A DNA stretch of 64,000 nucleotides from Paraburkholderia sp. Ac-20340 (GCF_017104965.1 NZ_JAAGPR010000036.1:25311-89310), one strand, 5' to 3'; counted from the first letter of the stretch, positions 6,278-16,130 are shown. Notes: a model not told the origin generated them from the sequence alone. Made by a program: numbers and translations.

Positions 6278-8482
6278 ATGTTGATCAGGACGCCGCTCGC
6301 GAGTGCCCTCGCGCTAGCTTTTGCCTTGCCGTTTGCCACCTCCGCGCTCGCTCAGAGCGCGCCGGCCGTTGCCGCTTCGGACGCTGCTGCGCCCGCGGCG
6401 AGCGCTCAAGCCAAAGCGAAAGCCGACGATAACGGCACGCTGCCCGCCGTCGCCGTTTCCGCCGAGGCGGCGCCGCAGGATTTCCAGGCCGAGAAGTCGA
6501 CGGTGGGCGCCAAGACGCCCACGGCGCTGCGCGACATTCCGCAGACGGTGACCGTCATCAACAAGGCGCTGATGCAGTCGCAAGGCGCGACCTCGTTCCA
6601 GGACGCGCTGCGCAACGCGCCCGGCATCACCATCGGCGGCGCGGAAGGCGGGCAGATCGGCAACAACATCAATCTGCGCGGCTTCACGGCGCAGAACGAC
6701 ATCTACCTGGACGGCTTTCGCGACCGCAACCAGTATTACCGCGATACCTTCGATCTGGAGTCGATCGAAGTGCTCTACGGTCCCTCGTCGATGCTGTTCG
6801 GCCGTGGCTCCACCGGCGGCGTGATCAACCAGGTGAGCAAGCAGGCCGGTCTCAAGCCGATCACCGAGGTTTCGTCGACGATCGGCACCAACGACCGCTA
6901 TCGCGCGACGCTCGACGTCGATCGTCCGCTCGGCGATCACGCGGCGTTCCGCCTGAACGCGTTCGGCCAGTCGCTCGGTTCCACGCGCGACGAGATGATG
7001 AACAAGGACTACGGTTTCGCGCCGACGCTGCGTTTCGGCATCGGCACGCCGACCGAGGTCACGCTGTCCGCGCTGATCCAGCACAACTACGATCAGCCCG
7101 ATTACGGCGTGCAGTCGATCAACGGCCATCCGTTCTCGCCGTCGAAGAGCACGTACTACGGCCTGACCGACGACCGCACGATCCAGGACGTGCAGACCGT
7201 TTCCGCGCGGATCGATCACAAGTTCAACGATCAGTTCAAGATCAGCAACCAGACGCAGTTCTCGCATTCGCTCACCGATGCGCGCGAGACGGCGGCGCAA
7301 GCCGTGCTCACGGGGCCGCTTTCGACCAGCACGGCGCTCAAGAATGGCAATTACACGTCGCTGCCGCTTTCGGATCTTTATGTGAAGCTGCAGAGCCACG
7401 ATCGCGTGATCGAGAACCACTCGATCTACAACGATACGATGGCGCAGTACAAGTTCAACACGGGCTTCGTGAAGCACGAGATGATCGCGGGCGTCGAAGT
7501 GGGCCACGACAGCTACACGAATCAGGCCTACACGCGCAACAATCTGCCGATCGTTTCGCTGCTCGACCCCGTTTATATTCCGACGCCGTCGAACGTCACG
7601 ACGACGGTGGGCAATCACGCGGAATCGGGCGCAACGACGCTGGCGGCGTACTTCAACGAAACGATGTCGCTGGGCGAGCACTGGAAACTGATTGGCGGTG
7701 TGCGCTGGGATCGCTTCCAGGCGCACATTACGAATTCGATCAGTGCTCCGAACTATGCGGCGCAGACCAATACCTTCACCAGCGTGCGCGCGGGCGCGAT
7801 CTATCAGCCGACCGACTGGCAGTCGTATTACTTCTCGTACGGCACGTCGTTCGATCCGTCGCTGGAGGCGATGACCGTCACCAATACCACGCAAGGTCTC
7901 GCGCCCGAGCACACCAAATCGTATGAAGTGGGCGGCAAGTGGGATCTGCTGAACGGCAATCTTTCGGTGACATCGGCGTTCTTCCAGCAGGAAATGGATA
8001 ACGCGCGCACGCAGACGACCGCCGGCGAATACACGCTCGAAGGCGATATTCGCGTGCGCGGTTTCCAGGCGGGCGCGACCGGCCACATCACCAACAAGTG
8101 GCAGGTGTTCGCGGGCTACACGTATATGGACGGCATCGTGCTCAAGGCCGCCGACGGCACCCAGGGCAAGACGCCGGCGAACACGCCGCGCAATACCTTC
8201 ACGCTCTGGACCACGTATGCGTTCACGCCGCATTGGGAAGTGGGCGGCGGGCCGACCTATATGTCGTCGCGTTACGCCGCGAACACGAATTACGTGCAGG
8301 TGGGCGGCTATACGCGTTGGGATGCGATGGCCGAGTATCACGAGAAGAAGTGGGACGTGCGCCTGAATTTGCTGAACCTGACCAACAAGTTCTACTATGA
8401 CGCGCTGATCCAGTCGGACGGCGGACGTTCGGTGCCAGGCGTCGGACGCACGTTCCTCGCCACGGTCGATTACCGCTTTTAA
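6278..8482 (+). CDS. TonB-dependent siderophore receptor, Fiu-like (734 aa)
   Basis: Outer membrane gated beta-barrel that imports ferric siderophores, probably catecholate type, using TonB energy. ATG 6278 gives a clean signal peptide (residues 1-26, cut after SALAQ). A plug domain follows at ~75-180 (RDIPQTVTVINKALMQSQG, DALRNAPGI, GRGSTGGVINQVSK). The rest is a beta barrel ending in the expected terminal aromatic (VDYRF). Length suits the family. A Fur box lies upstream. piuC and a PepSY gene follow, as in fiu-piuC iron loci. An in-frame upstream start at 6176 would spoil the signal peptide. Confidence 0.9.
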   Translation: MLIRTPLASALALAFALPFATSALAQSAPAVAASDAAAPAASAQAKAKADDNGTLPAVAVSAEAAPQDFQAEKSTVGAKTPTALRDIPQTVTVINKALMQSQGATSFQDALRNAPGITIGGAEGGQIGNNINLRGFTAQNDIYLDGFRDRNQYYRDTFDLESIEVLYGPSSMLFGRGSTGGVINQVSKQAGLKPITEVSSTIGTNDRYRATLDVDRPLGDHAAFRLNAFGQSLGSTRDEMMNKDYGFAPTLRFGIGTPTEVTLSALIQHNYDQPDYGVQSINGHPFSPSKSTYYGLTDDRTIQDVQTVSARIDHKFNDQFKISNQTQFSHSLTDARETAAQAVLTGPLSTSTALKNGNYTSLPLSDLYVKLQSHDRVIENHSIYNDTMAQYKFNTGFVKHEMIAGVEVGHDSYTNQAYTRNNLPIVSLLDPVYIPTPSNVTTTVGNHAESGATTLAAYFNETMSLGEHWKLIGGVRWDRFQAHITNSISAPNYAAQTNTFTSVRAGAIYQPTDWQSYYFSYGTSFDPSLEAMTVTNTTQGLAPEHTKSYEVGGKWDLLNGNLSVTSAFFQQEMDNARTQTTAGEYTLEGDIRVRGFQAGATGHITNKWQVFAGYTYMDGIVLKAADGTQGKTPANTPRNTFTLWTTYAFTPHWEVGGGPTYMSSRYAANTNYVQVGGYTRWDAMAEYHEKKWDVRLNLLNLTNKFYYDALIQSDGGRSVPGVGRTFLATVDYRF

Positions 8483-8533
8483 GCTGTACCGTTCGTAACC
8501 GGCGCTAATGATGGAGCCACGCCGGTGTCACGC

Positions 8534-8558
8534 AAAGCCCGCATGATTGCGGGCTTTT
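8534..8558 (+). terminator. Rho-independent terminator after the TonB receptor
   Basis: AAAGCCCGCA pairs perfectly with TGCGGGCTTT around a TGAT loop and ends in TTTT. With only a short T-run it may be leaky, letting some transcripts continue into piuC. Confidence 0.75.
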
Positions 8559-8627
8559 GTGCGTCCGAACCCCTTGTAATGCCGCGTAATCAAAGCGGTG
8601 CAACGCGGAACCAGGAAGGAAACGACG

Positions 8628-9311
8628 ATGCTGATTTCTATCCCGAACGTCTTGACGCCCGAGCAGGTGCAGGCCATTCGTGCGCGCCTTGACCATGCGG
8701 GCGACGCGTGGGTCGACGGTCGCGCGACGGCCGGCTGGCAAGGCGCGCCGGTCAAGCGCAATCAGCAGATTGCCGAGCACACGCCGATCGCGCGCGAACT
8801 GGGCGATATCGTGCTGGCCGCGATCGAGCGCAATCCGCTTTTTATCAGCGCGGCGTTGCCGAATCAGGTCTATCCGCCGCTGTTCAATCGCTATGAAGGC
8901 GGCATGACGTTCGGCTCGCATGTCGATGGCGCGGTGCGCGTGCTGCCCAACGGCGTGAAGCTGCGCACCGATGTTTCGGTCACGCTGTTTCTTTCCGATC
9001 CCGACGAATACGACGGCGGCGAACTCGTGATCGAAGATTCCTATGGCGTGCAGGAAGTGAAGCTTCCGGCGGGCCACATGATCGTCTATCCGGCCACGAG
9101 CCTGCATCAGGTGAATCCGGTCACGCGCGGCGTGCGCGTGGGCAGCTTCTTCTGGGTGCAAAGCCTCGTGCGCGACGACACGAAACGCGCGCTGCTGTTC
9201 GACATGGACACCGCCATTCAACGCCTCAACGCGAGCGACGCGGACGCGCAGGCGCGCCGCAGTCTCGTGGGCTGCTATCACAATCTTTTGCGTATCTGGA
9301 GTGAGACGTGA
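8628..9311 (+). CDS. piuC: PiuC-type Fe(II)/2-oxoglutarate hydroxylase (227 aa)
   Basis: PKHD-type oxygenase of the PiuC/YbiX family, regularly found beside siderophore receptors. The iron ligands are visible as His98-x-Asp100 (FGSHVDGAV) and His160 (TSLHQVNPV), with the 2-oxoglutarate Arg at ~170 (GVRVGSFFWVQS). Length agrees with the family. ATG 8628 is backed by AGGAAGGA; a longer reading from 8598 would remove that site. It overlaps the next gene by 4 bases (GTGA). The physiological substrate of PiuC proteins is not established to my knowledge. Confidence 0.93.
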   Translation: MLISIPNVLTPEQVQAIRARLDHAGDAWVDGRATAGWQGAPVKRNQQIAEHTPIARELGDIVLAAIERNPLFISAALPNQVYPPLFNRYEGGMTFGSHVDGAVRVLPNGVKLRTDVSVTLFLSDPDEYDGGELVIEDSYGVQEVKLPAGHMIVYPATSLHQVNPVTRGVRVGSFFWVQSLVRDDTKRALLFDMDTAIQRLNASDADAQARRSLVGCYHNLLRIWSET

Positions 9312-9991
9312 GTTCTGCTGACAACGCCGTTTTAATCGACGATCAACAACGTAGCGAGCGCACGAAGCGTTCGCGGCGCGCCACCTTTATCAAGTGGCTG
9401 CGCAAGGTGCATGGCTGGGTCGGTTTGTGGGGCGCGGCGCTTGGCCTGCTGTTTGGCGTGACGGGTTTCGTGCTCAATCACCGGATGGAGCCGTTGCGGA
9501 TTTCGCCGGGCGCACCGCAGGTTTCGTCGATGCAGCTCGACGTGCCCGATCCCGCGCCCGAAACGCCGCGCGACATGGTCAAGTGGCTCAAGTCGCAACC
9601 CGATCTGAAGCTGCCGCCGCACATGGGCCGCGTGCAGAAGGAGCCCTCGCACAAGGTCGCGTGGGGCGATCGCACCGTGATGCAGCCCGAACACTGGCAG
9701 ATCATGTTCGCCGCGCCGCATGAAAGCGTGAGCGCCGAATACTGGGTCGGCGACGATGCCATCACGCTCAAGCGCTCCGACAATTCGCTGATGGCGACCA
9801 TCACGAATCTGCACAAGGGCGTGGGCATGAGCATCGGCTGGGTGCTGTTTATCGACACCTTCGCGGGCGCGCTGATTCTGCTTTCGCTCACCGGCGTGCT
9901 GCTGTGGACCGAACTGAACAAGCGCAAGACGGTGGGGGCCGTGCTGTTGATCGGCTCGATCGTCGTGGCGGTGTGTGTCGGGCTCGCCTGA
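9308..9991 (+). CDS. PepSY-domain membrane protein (227 aa)
   Basis: The GTG start overlaps the piuC stop, so the two are translationally coupled. One membrane segment lies at ~38-60 (WVGLWGAALGLLFGVTGFVLNHR), followed by a periplasmic region. Two C-terminal segments lie at ~175-225 (GWVLFIDTFAGALILLSLTGVLLW). PepSY-type membrane proteins often accompany siderophore receptors and are thought to help reduce or release iron at the inner membrane. Placement after piuC supports a role in the same iron uptake route. Confidence 0.85.
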   Translation: MSSADNAVLIDDQQRSERTKRSRRATFIKWLRKVHGWVGLWGAALGLLFGVTGFVLNHRMEPLRISPGAPQVSSMQLDVPDPAPETPRDMVKWLKSQPDLKLPPHMGRVQKEPSHKVAWGDRTVMQPEHWQIMFAAPHESVSAEYWVGDDAITLKRSDNSLMATITNLHKGVGMSIGWVLFIDTFAGALILLSLTGVLLWTELNKRKTVGAVLLIGSIVVAVCVGLA

Positions 9992-10006
9992 GTTTGAGTT
10001 TTAGCT

Positions 10007-10936
10007 TTAGTTAGGCGGGGTCGTGTTGCCCAGGTGTTGCGCAAGATAGTCGATGAACGCGCGCACCTTGGGCGGCAAAAAACGGTTGGGCGGATAGAGC
10101 AGCCAGACCGGTCCCCGATAGGCCCGCGCCTCGAAAATCCACTCGGGCAGCACCTGCACGAGCCGGCCGTCGCGCAACGCGTCGGCCGCCGTGAATTCCG
10201 GCAGGCAGGCGATGCCCCAGTCTTCCAGCGCCGCTTCGCAGCGCGCGCCCGCGTGATTGGCGATATAGCGGCCTTTCACTTCCACGGTCTGCGTTTGCGC
10301 GCCCTGACGCAGGCGCCAGCGATGATCGTCGGCGGTTTCTCCCAGCCATAGGCAATCGTGTTGCGCCAGTTCGCGCGGTTCGCGCGGCGTGCCGCGCGCG
10401 GCCAGATACGCGGGCGACGCGCACAGCAGCCAGCGCACGGCGCCCAACTGACGCGCGGCGAGGCCCGGCGGCGGCGTGTGCGTCGGACGGATCACGAGAT
10501 CGAGGTTGTCGCGCAAGGGATCGGCTTCGTGGTCGGTGAAGACGAGTTGCACGTCCACATCGGCGAATTCGCGCAGAAAGCCTGGAATCAGCGGATGAAT
10601 CACGGTTTTTGCATAAGCCGTGGGCGCGGCCACGCTCACGCGACCTTGCGGCTTTGCGGCGAGCTGGCCCGCCGCGTCGATGGCGCCCGCCGCCGCGCCG
10701 ACCATATCCCGGCAATGCCGATAGACCTGCTCGCCCGATTCCGTCACGCGGATCTGGCGCGTCGAACGTTCCAGCAAACGCGCGCCCAGCGCCTCTTCCA
10801 GCCGTTTGATCTGGCGGCTGACCGTCGATGGCGTGCTGCCCAACTGGCGCGCCGCGACCGAGAAATTGCCGGCTTCGACCACGCGCGCAAAGGTGGCGAG
10901 ATCGGGTAACAGGGCGAACAGGTCGGTTGGGTTCAT
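10007..10936 (-). CDS. LysR-family regulator (309 aa)
   Basis: The N-terminal winged HTH (FARVVEAGNFSVAARQLGSTPSTVSRQIKRLEEALGARLLERSTRQIRVT) is followed by a LysR effector-binding domain. ATG 10936 is chosen because it starts just before the HTH; the longer frame to 11020 adds unrelated residues. It is divergent from the EamA transporter at 11038, so it probably controls that gene. It ends close to, and convergent with, the iron-uptake genes. Confidence 0.9.
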   Translation of the reverse strand: MNPTDLFALLPDLATFARVVEAGNFSVAARQLGSTPSTVSRQIKRLEEALGARLLERSTRQIRVTESGEQVYRHCRDMVGAAAGAIDAAGQLAAKPQGRVSVAAPTAYAKTVIHPLIPGFLREFADVDVQLVFTDHEADPLRDNLDLVIRPTHTPPPGLAARQLGAVRWLLCASPAYLAARGTPREPRELAQHDCLWLGETADDHRWRLRQGAQTQTVEVKGRYIANHAGARCEAALEDWGIACLPEFTAADALRDGRLVQVLPEWIFEARAYRGPVWLLYPPNRFLPPKVRAFIDYLAQHLGNTTPPN

Positions 10937-11037
10937 CTGTGCGTGGGCGACATAAAAGATGTTCGTGTCAGGCTGATTATCGCCATGAATGCAAAGCAGG
11001 ACAATGGCCGCTCTCGCCATCGATGAGGTCCGCTGCC

Positions 11038-11961
11038 ATGTTTTCGCGCTTCGCCCGCCTGATGCATCTCGCCGACTGGCTGCTGCTGGCCGTCGCGTTC
11101 GTTTGGGGCACGAGTTACGGCGTGGTCAAGCACGCGCTGGCGTTTTATCCGGTGCTGGGCTTGCTGGCGCTGCGCTTCGGCATCACGTTCGTGCTGCTCG
11201 CGCCTGCATTGCGCACGCTGCGCCTGGCGTCGCGGCGTGCGTTGGGCGGGGCGCTGCTCGCGGGCGCGCTGTTGCTCGGCATCTTTTTGTGCGAGACCTT
11301 TGGCGTGATGCTGACGCGCGCATCCAATGCGGCGTTTCTGATCAGCCTGTGCGTGGTGCTGACGCCGCTGGTGGAGTGGGCGATGTTGCGGCGGCGTCCC
11401 GCGCGCGCCGAGTGGCTGGCGGTCGCGGCTTCGCTTGCGGGCGCGTGGCTGCTGACCGGCGGCGCCTATGTGCCGAATACCGGCGACGGGCTCATTCTGC
11501 TGGCCGCGCTCCTGCGGGCGATTTCCGTGTGCGTGACCAAGCGCGTGATGCGCGACTCCGCGCTCGATCCGCTTGCCGTGACGGCCGTGCAGGCGGGCTG
11601 CGTGACCTTGGGCAGCACGGCGCTTGCGCTGGCGTTCGCGCCGCAACAGTGGCAGGCGCTACCTGCATTCGCCGGACACGGCGCGTTCTGGTTGAGCGTG
11701 GCGTGGCTCGTGCTGGCCTGCACGCTCTTCGCGTTCTTCGTGCAGAACTACGCCGTGCGCCGCAGCAGCCCGACGCGCGTGGCCTTGCTGATGGGCAGCG
11801 AACCGGCGTTCGGCGCGCTGTTCGCCTGCGTGTGGCTGGGCGAGCGGTTGAGCGCCGCCGCGTGGATGGGCGGCGCGCTGATCGTCGCCGCGTCGCTGCT
11901 GGCGACAGTGCAATGGAAGCGCGCCGGCGCAGCGGCGCTCAGCGAAACCGCCAGCGCCTGA
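11038..11961 (+). CDS. EamA/DMT-family transporter (307 aa)
   Basis: Drug/metabolite transporter with about ten hydrophobic segments in two EamA repeats (first FVWGTSYGVVKHALAFYP, second LLRAISVCVTKRVMRDSALD). Proteins of this type export amino acids or small metabolites; the substrate is not readable. ATG 11038 has GAGG 9 bases before it and gives the normal length. The divergent LysR gene is its likely regulator. Confidence 0.88.
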   Translation: MFSRFARLMHLADWLLLAVAFVWGTSYGVVKHALAFYPVLGLLALRFGITFVLLAPALRTLRLASRRALGGALLAGALLLGIFLCETFGVMLTRASNAAFLISLCVVLTPLVEWAMLRRRPARAEWLAVAASLAGAWLLTGGAYVPNTGDGLILLAALLRAISVCVTKRVMRDSALDPLAVTAVQAGCVTLGSTALALAFAPQQWQALPAFAGHGAFWLSVAWLVLACTLFAFFVQNYAVRRSSPTRVALLMGSEPAFGALFACVWLGERLSAAAWMGGALIVAASLLATVQWKRAGAAALSETASA

Positions 11962-11974
11962 ATGCGCGAGCGCT

Positions 11975-12745
11975 TTAGTCCTGCACGCCGCGTTTGCGCA
12001 GCAGATACGTATCCATGATCCAGCCGTTCGCTTCGCGCGCTTCGGCGCGCACGCGCACGATCTCGTCTTTCACCTCGTCTAGCGGCCCCGCTACGAGGAT
12101 TTCATCGGGCGTGCCTACATACGCGCCCCAATAAATGTCGAGATCCTCGCCGGCGATCTGCGTATAGGCGTTCTGTGCGTCGAGCATCACCACGGCGCTG
12201 TCGGCATCGTCGGGAAAGCCGTTTTCCACCAGCCTGCGCCCCGTCGTAATGCTCACAGGCTTGCCGATAAAGTTCAGCGGCACGCGATGCTTCGCCGCCA
12301 GCGCCTGCACGCTGCTGATGCCCGGAATCACCTCGAAATCGAATGCCACGCGCCCTTCGGCCAGAATCGCGTCGAGAATGCGGATCGTGCTGTCGTACAG
12401 CGACGGATCGCCCCAGACCAGAAACGCGCCGCATTGCCCATCGGCGAGTTCGTTCTCGATCAGCCCTTCGAACACGCGCTGCTTGTCGCGATTGAGTTCG
12501 TCGACGGCGGCCTTGTATTCGACGCCGTCACGTCGACGTTCCGGGCTCGTGGCTTCCACGATGCGATAATCAGGATTCCGTATGAAGCGTGCGCAGATCT
12601 CCTTGCGCAGCGCCACGAGCTTGTCTTTTGCCGCGCCCTTGTCCATCACGAAGAACACATTGGCGGCGTTGAGCGCCTCGATGGCCTGTATGGTCAGATA
12701 GTTCGGGTCGCCCGCACCAATGCCGATGATCAGAATCTTTTTCAC
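11975..12745 (-). CDS. cobF: Precorrin-6A synthase (deacetylating), CobF (256 aa)
   Basis: SAM-dependent C1-methyltransferase of aerobic cobalamin synthesis, converting precorrin-5 to precorrin-6A with loss of acetate. It starts KILIIGIGAGDPNYLTIQA, the tetrapyrrole methylase signature, and carries FLVWGDPSLYD and VIPGISSVQALAA in the usual order. Full length. The GTG start overlaps the metR stop by four bases, so it is cotranscribed and probably coupled to metR. That association is notable because the divergent metE encodes the B12-independent methionine synthase. No other cob genes are in the window. Confidence 0.9.
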   Translation of the reverse strand: MKKILIIGIGAGDPNYLTIQAIEALNAANVFFVMDKGAAKDKLVALRKEICARFIRNPDYRIVEATSPERRRDGVEYKAAVDELNRDKQRVFEGLIENELADGQCGAFLVWGDPSLYDSTIRILDAILAEGRVAFDFEVIPGISSVQALAAKHRVPLNFIGKPVSITTGRRLVENGFPDDADSAVVMLDAQNAYTQIAGEDLDIYWGAYVGTPDEILVAGPLDEVKDEIVRVRAEAREANGWIMDTYLLRKRGVQD

Positions 12746-13683
12746 GTCGTAGTTCCGGTGAGTGAGTCGTCCGCGAGGAGTTCGATAGCGTCGAGTTGTG
12801 TGGCGCAGATATCGCGCACGATGGTCACGAAATCGGCGAAATAAGGGCGCGTGGCGATGGCTTTGGGGGCGATCGCGTAAAGCTCGCTCCACAGGCCTTT
12901 CGCGCCCACGCGCCGCGCGAGCACGTAATCGTGATCGACATAGCTTTTCACGCCCCAGTTGGGCAGCGCGGCAATGCCGCGCCGGCTTGCCACCAGCTGC
13001 ATGATGGCGATGGTCAATTCCGCCGTGCGGCGCTCCAGCTTGATGCCCGCGGGTTCCAGCACTTCGCGGATCAAGTCGATGCGCGATTCCGGCACGGGAT
13101 AGGTGATGAGCGTTTCGTCGCGCAGGTCGTCTGCGTTGAGCTTGCGGCGATTGCGCAGCCGATGCTCGTTGGCCATCACCACGAGAATCTCGAAGCGAAA
13201 CAGCGGCGCGACCGTGAGCGAGCGGCGCGCGCGCGGCTTCGAGCCGATCACCACATCGGCTTTGCCTTCGGCGATCAAACGCATGGGATCGGCGTGAAAG
13301 CCCGCGACGAGATCGACCTCGACCTCGGGCCAGCGGCGGCGGAATTCGTCCATCACCGGCATCAGCCAGTCGAAACAGGTATGGCATTCGAGCACGATGC
13401 GCAATTCGCCGCGCGCGTCGCCCTTCAGGCGCACGAGATCGCGCTCGGCGGCGGCCACGCCGGCCAGCGTCTCGCGCGCGAGCGCGAGCAGGCGTTCGCC
13501 CGCCGCCGTAAAGCGCAGCCCCTGACGCGTGCGCTCGAATAGCGAAACGCCGTAATGGCTTTCGATGTCGCGGATCTGGTGCGAAAGCGCCGACTGGCTC
13601 AAATGCACGCGCGCGGCGGCGGCCACGAGCTTGCCCGAATCGGCGATGGCGACGAGCGAGCGCAAATGACGGATTTCGATCAT
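12742..13683 (-). CDS. metR: LysR-type methionine regulator MetR (313 aa)
   Basis: The opening MIEIRHLRSLVAIADSGKL and the HTH HLSQSALSHQIRDIE are characteristic of MetR. The effector domain follows, with a hydrophobic ligand pocket region around ECHTCFDWLMPVM. MetR uses homocysteine as coeffector and activates metE. The gene is divergent from metE with 143 bases between, containing a MetR-like half-site pair. It overlaps cobF at its 3' end. Confidence 0.92.
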   Translation of the reverse strand: MIEIRHLRSLVAIADSGKLVAAAARVHLSQSALSHQIRDIESHYGVSLFERTRQGLRFTAAGERLLALARETLAGVAAAERDLVRLKGDARGELRIVLECHTCFDWLMPVMDEFRRRWPEVEVDLVAGFHADPMRLIAEGKADVVIGSKPRARRSLTVAPLFRFEILVVMANEHRLRNRRKLNADDLRDETLITYPVPESRIDLIREVLEPAGIKLERRTAELTIAIMQLVASRRGIAALPNWGVKSYVDHDYVLARRVGAKGLWSELYAIAPKAIATRPYFADFVTIVRDICATQLDAIELLADDSLTGTTT

Positions 13684-13725
13684 GCGGCTTCGCTTGGGCC
13701 GTGCGGCCCGGCAAAAAACTGGATA

Positions 13726-13738
13726 TGAATTTGGCTCA
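13726..13738 (+). promoter_or_regulatory. MetR-like box in the metR-metE intergenic region
   Basis: TGAATTTGGCTCA fits TGAA-N5-TTCA with one mismatch in the right half. It lies about 90 bases upstream of metE and 43 bases upstream of metR, consistent with shared control. Confidence 0.5.
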
Positions 13739-13826
13739 TACAACGATGAAAACATGTCGCTTGAAGAATGATAGCGCGACTTCGACAATGCCCCGCTAAA
13801 CAGGACATTTGCAGACTCGATCGACC

Positions 13827-16130
13827 ATGGCACGCACTCATATTTCCGGCTTTCCCCGCATCGGCGCGCAGCGCGAACTGAAGTTCGCGCAGGAGGCGTT
13901 CTGGCGCGGCGAAATCGACGAAGCCCGTCTGCATGACGTAGGCGCTGGCCTGCGTGCGCGTCACGGACTGATGCAACGCGACGCGGGTCTGGACTTCGTG
14001 TGTGCGGGCGACTTCGCCTGGTACGACCCGATGCTGAGCATGAGCGCGCTGCTGGGCGCCTTGCCGGAGCGTTTCGGTTTCGACCCGCGTACGCTGACGC
14101 TCGCGCAGTACTTCGCGCTCGCACGCGGCAACGCGCAGCAACCGGCGCTGGAAATGACGAAGTGGTTCGACACGAACTATCACTACATCGTGCCGGAGAT
14201 CGACGCCGATACGCGTTTTGACGGTGGCGTGGACTGGTTTTACGAAGAAGTGGGCGAGGCGCAGGCGCTCGGGCGCGCGGTCAAGCCGGTGCTGATCGGC
14301 CCGATTACGTGGCTGTGGCTCGCCAAGAGCCGCGTGCCCGGTTTCGATCGTTTGTGGTTGCTGCCGCGCTTGCTGGTGCGTTACACGCGCATTCTGGAGG
14401 CGCTGAAGGCGCGCGGCATCGAATGGGTGCAAATCGACGAGCCCGCACTGTGCTGCGATCTCGAAGACGACTGGCTGGCGGCGTTCGGCGCTGCGTATGA
14501 AGCGCTCGGCGAAAGCGAGGTCAAACTGCTGATCGGCACGTATTTCGGCTCGGCGGCGCAACATGCGGCGCGCGTGGCCGCGCTGCCGGTGCACGGTATT
14601 CACGTCGATCTGGTGCGTGCGCCGGAACAACTCGACGTATGGCGCGCGGCGCTGCGCGACGATCAGGTTCTTTCGGCAGGCGTAATCGACGGTCGCAATG
14701 TCTGGCGCGCCGATCTCGCTGCAATCGCCGATACGTTGCTCGACACGCATGTGCAATTGGGCGAGCGTCTGTGGATTGCGCCGTCGTGCTCGCTGGCGCA
14801 TGTGCCGGTTTCGCTCGACGGCGAGCGCAAGCTCGGTGCGCAGATCAAGTCGTGGCTCGCCTTCGCCACAGAAAAGCTCGCAGAAGTCAGCGCCGTTGCG
14901 CTGGCGCTGACCGATCGCGCCGCCGCGCAGGCGCAACTCGATGCGGCGAGCGCGGCGCTGGCGGCACGCTCGCAATCGTCGGCGGTCGTGAATACGCTGG
15001 TGCAGCGTCGAACGGCGGCGGTGACGGATGCGATGGCGCAGCGCAAGAGCGCATTCGAGGTGCGCGAGCGTCTGCAGCGCACCGCACTGCGTCTGCCGCT
15101 CATGCCCACCACGACGATCGGCTCGTTCCCGCAGACGGCGTCGATCCGCGAGACCCGCGCTGCTTACCGTCGCGGCGAACTGCGTGCGCTCGACTATCTG
15201 GAGCGCATGCGCGAGGAGACCGCGGATTCGGTGCGCCGCCAGGAAGCGCTGGGACTCGACGTGCTCGTGCACGGCGAAGCCGAGCGCAACGATATGGTCG
15301 AATATTTCGCCGAGCAACTGTGGGGTTTCGCCGTCACGGAAAACGGCTGGGTGCAGAGCTATGGCTCGCGCTGCGTGAAGCCGCCGCTGATTTACGGCGA
15401 TGTGTATCGTCCCGAGCCGATTACGGTGGAGGCGATCCGCTACGCACAATCGCTCACGACGCGTCCGCTCAAGGGCATGCTGACCGGGCCGGTGACGCTG
15501 CTGCAATGGTCTTTCGTGCGCGACGACCAGTCGCGTGCGACCACGGCGCTGCAACTGGCGCTGGCGATTCGCGACGAAGCGGTCGATCTGGAGAAAGCGG
15601 GCATCGGCATCGTGCAGATCGATGAACCGGCGTTTCGTGAAGGCGCGCCGCTGCGCCGCGAGGCAAGCGATGCGTATTTCGCGTGGGCGGTGCGTGCGTT
15701 TCGTGTGGCGTCGTCCGGTGTTGCGGACTCGACGCAGATTCACACGCACATGTGTTATTCGGAATTCAATGCGGTGCTGCCTTCCATTGCCGCGCTGGAT
15801 GCGGATGTGATCACGATCGAAACGTCACGTTCGGCGATGGAATTGCTCGATGCGTTCGGCGATTTCGAGTATCCGAATGCAATTGGGCCCGGCGTGTACG
15901 ACATTCATTCGCCGCGCGTGCCGCATACCGATGAAATGGTGCGCCTGATCGAGCGCGCCTGCGAAACGATTCCCGCCGCACGGCTTTGGGTGAATCCGGA
16001 TTGCGGCCTGAAAACGCGCGCGTGGGCGGAAACCGAAGCGGCGCTGCGCAATATGGTGAGCGCCGCGCGCGTGTTGCGCGAGCGTTATGCGGCGAATACG
16101 AACGAGACGGCGGTGCCGGTGGCGGCATAA
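13827..16130 (+). CDS. metE: Cobalamin-independent methionine synthase MetE (767 aa)
   Basis: Transfers methyl from methyltetrahydropteroyl-triglutamate to homocysteine, the last step of methionine synthesis. The protein starts ARTHISGFPRIGAQRELKFA. The C-terminal catalytic barrel holds the zinc ligands in THMCYSEFN, VHGEAERNDMVEYF and NPDCGLKTR. Length is normal. ATG 13827 is used because the conserved HISGFPRIG starts immediately after. Divergent metR should activate it. Confidence 0.96.
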   Translation: MARTHISGFPRIGAQRELKFAQEAFWRGEIDEARLHDVGAGLRARHGLMQRDAGLDFVCAGDFAWYDPMLSMSALLGALPERFGFDPRTLTLAQYFALARGNAQQPALEMTKWFDTNYHYIVPEIDADTRFDGGVDWFYEEVGEAQALGRAVKPVLIGPITWLWLAKSRVPGFDRLWLLPRLLVRYTRILEALKARGIEWVQIDEPALCCDLEDDWLAAFGAAYEALGESEVKLLIGTYFGSAAQHAARVAALPVHGIHVDLVRAPEQLDVWRAALRDDQVLSAGVIDGRNVWRADLAAIADTLLDTHVQLGERLWIAPSCSLAHVPVSLDGERKLGAQIKSWLAFATEKLAEVSAVALALTDRAAAQAQLDAASAALAARSQSSAVVNTLVQRRTAAVTDAMAQRKSAFEVRERLQRTALRLPLMPTTTIGSFPQTASIRETRAAYRRGELRALDYLERMREETADSVRRQEALGLDVLVHGEAERNDMVEYFAEQLWGFAVTENGWVQSYGSRCVKPPLIYGDVYRPEPITVEAIRYAQSLTTRPLKGMLTGPVTLLQWSFVRDDQSRATTALQLALAIRDEAVDLEKAGIGIVQIDEPAFREGAPLRREASDAYFAWAVRAFRVASSGVADSTQIHTHMCYSEFNAVLPSIAALDADVITIETSRSAMELLDAFGDFEYPNAIGPGVYDIHSPRVPHTDEMVRLIERACETIPAARLWVNPDCGLKTRAWAETEAALRNMVSAARVLRERYAANTNETAVPVAA

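Noticed and set aside
6314..8341. Minus-strand open frame of 675 codons across the TonB receptor
   Set aside because: It lies entirely antisense to a well-supported receptor and reads as low-complexity Arg-rich sequence.
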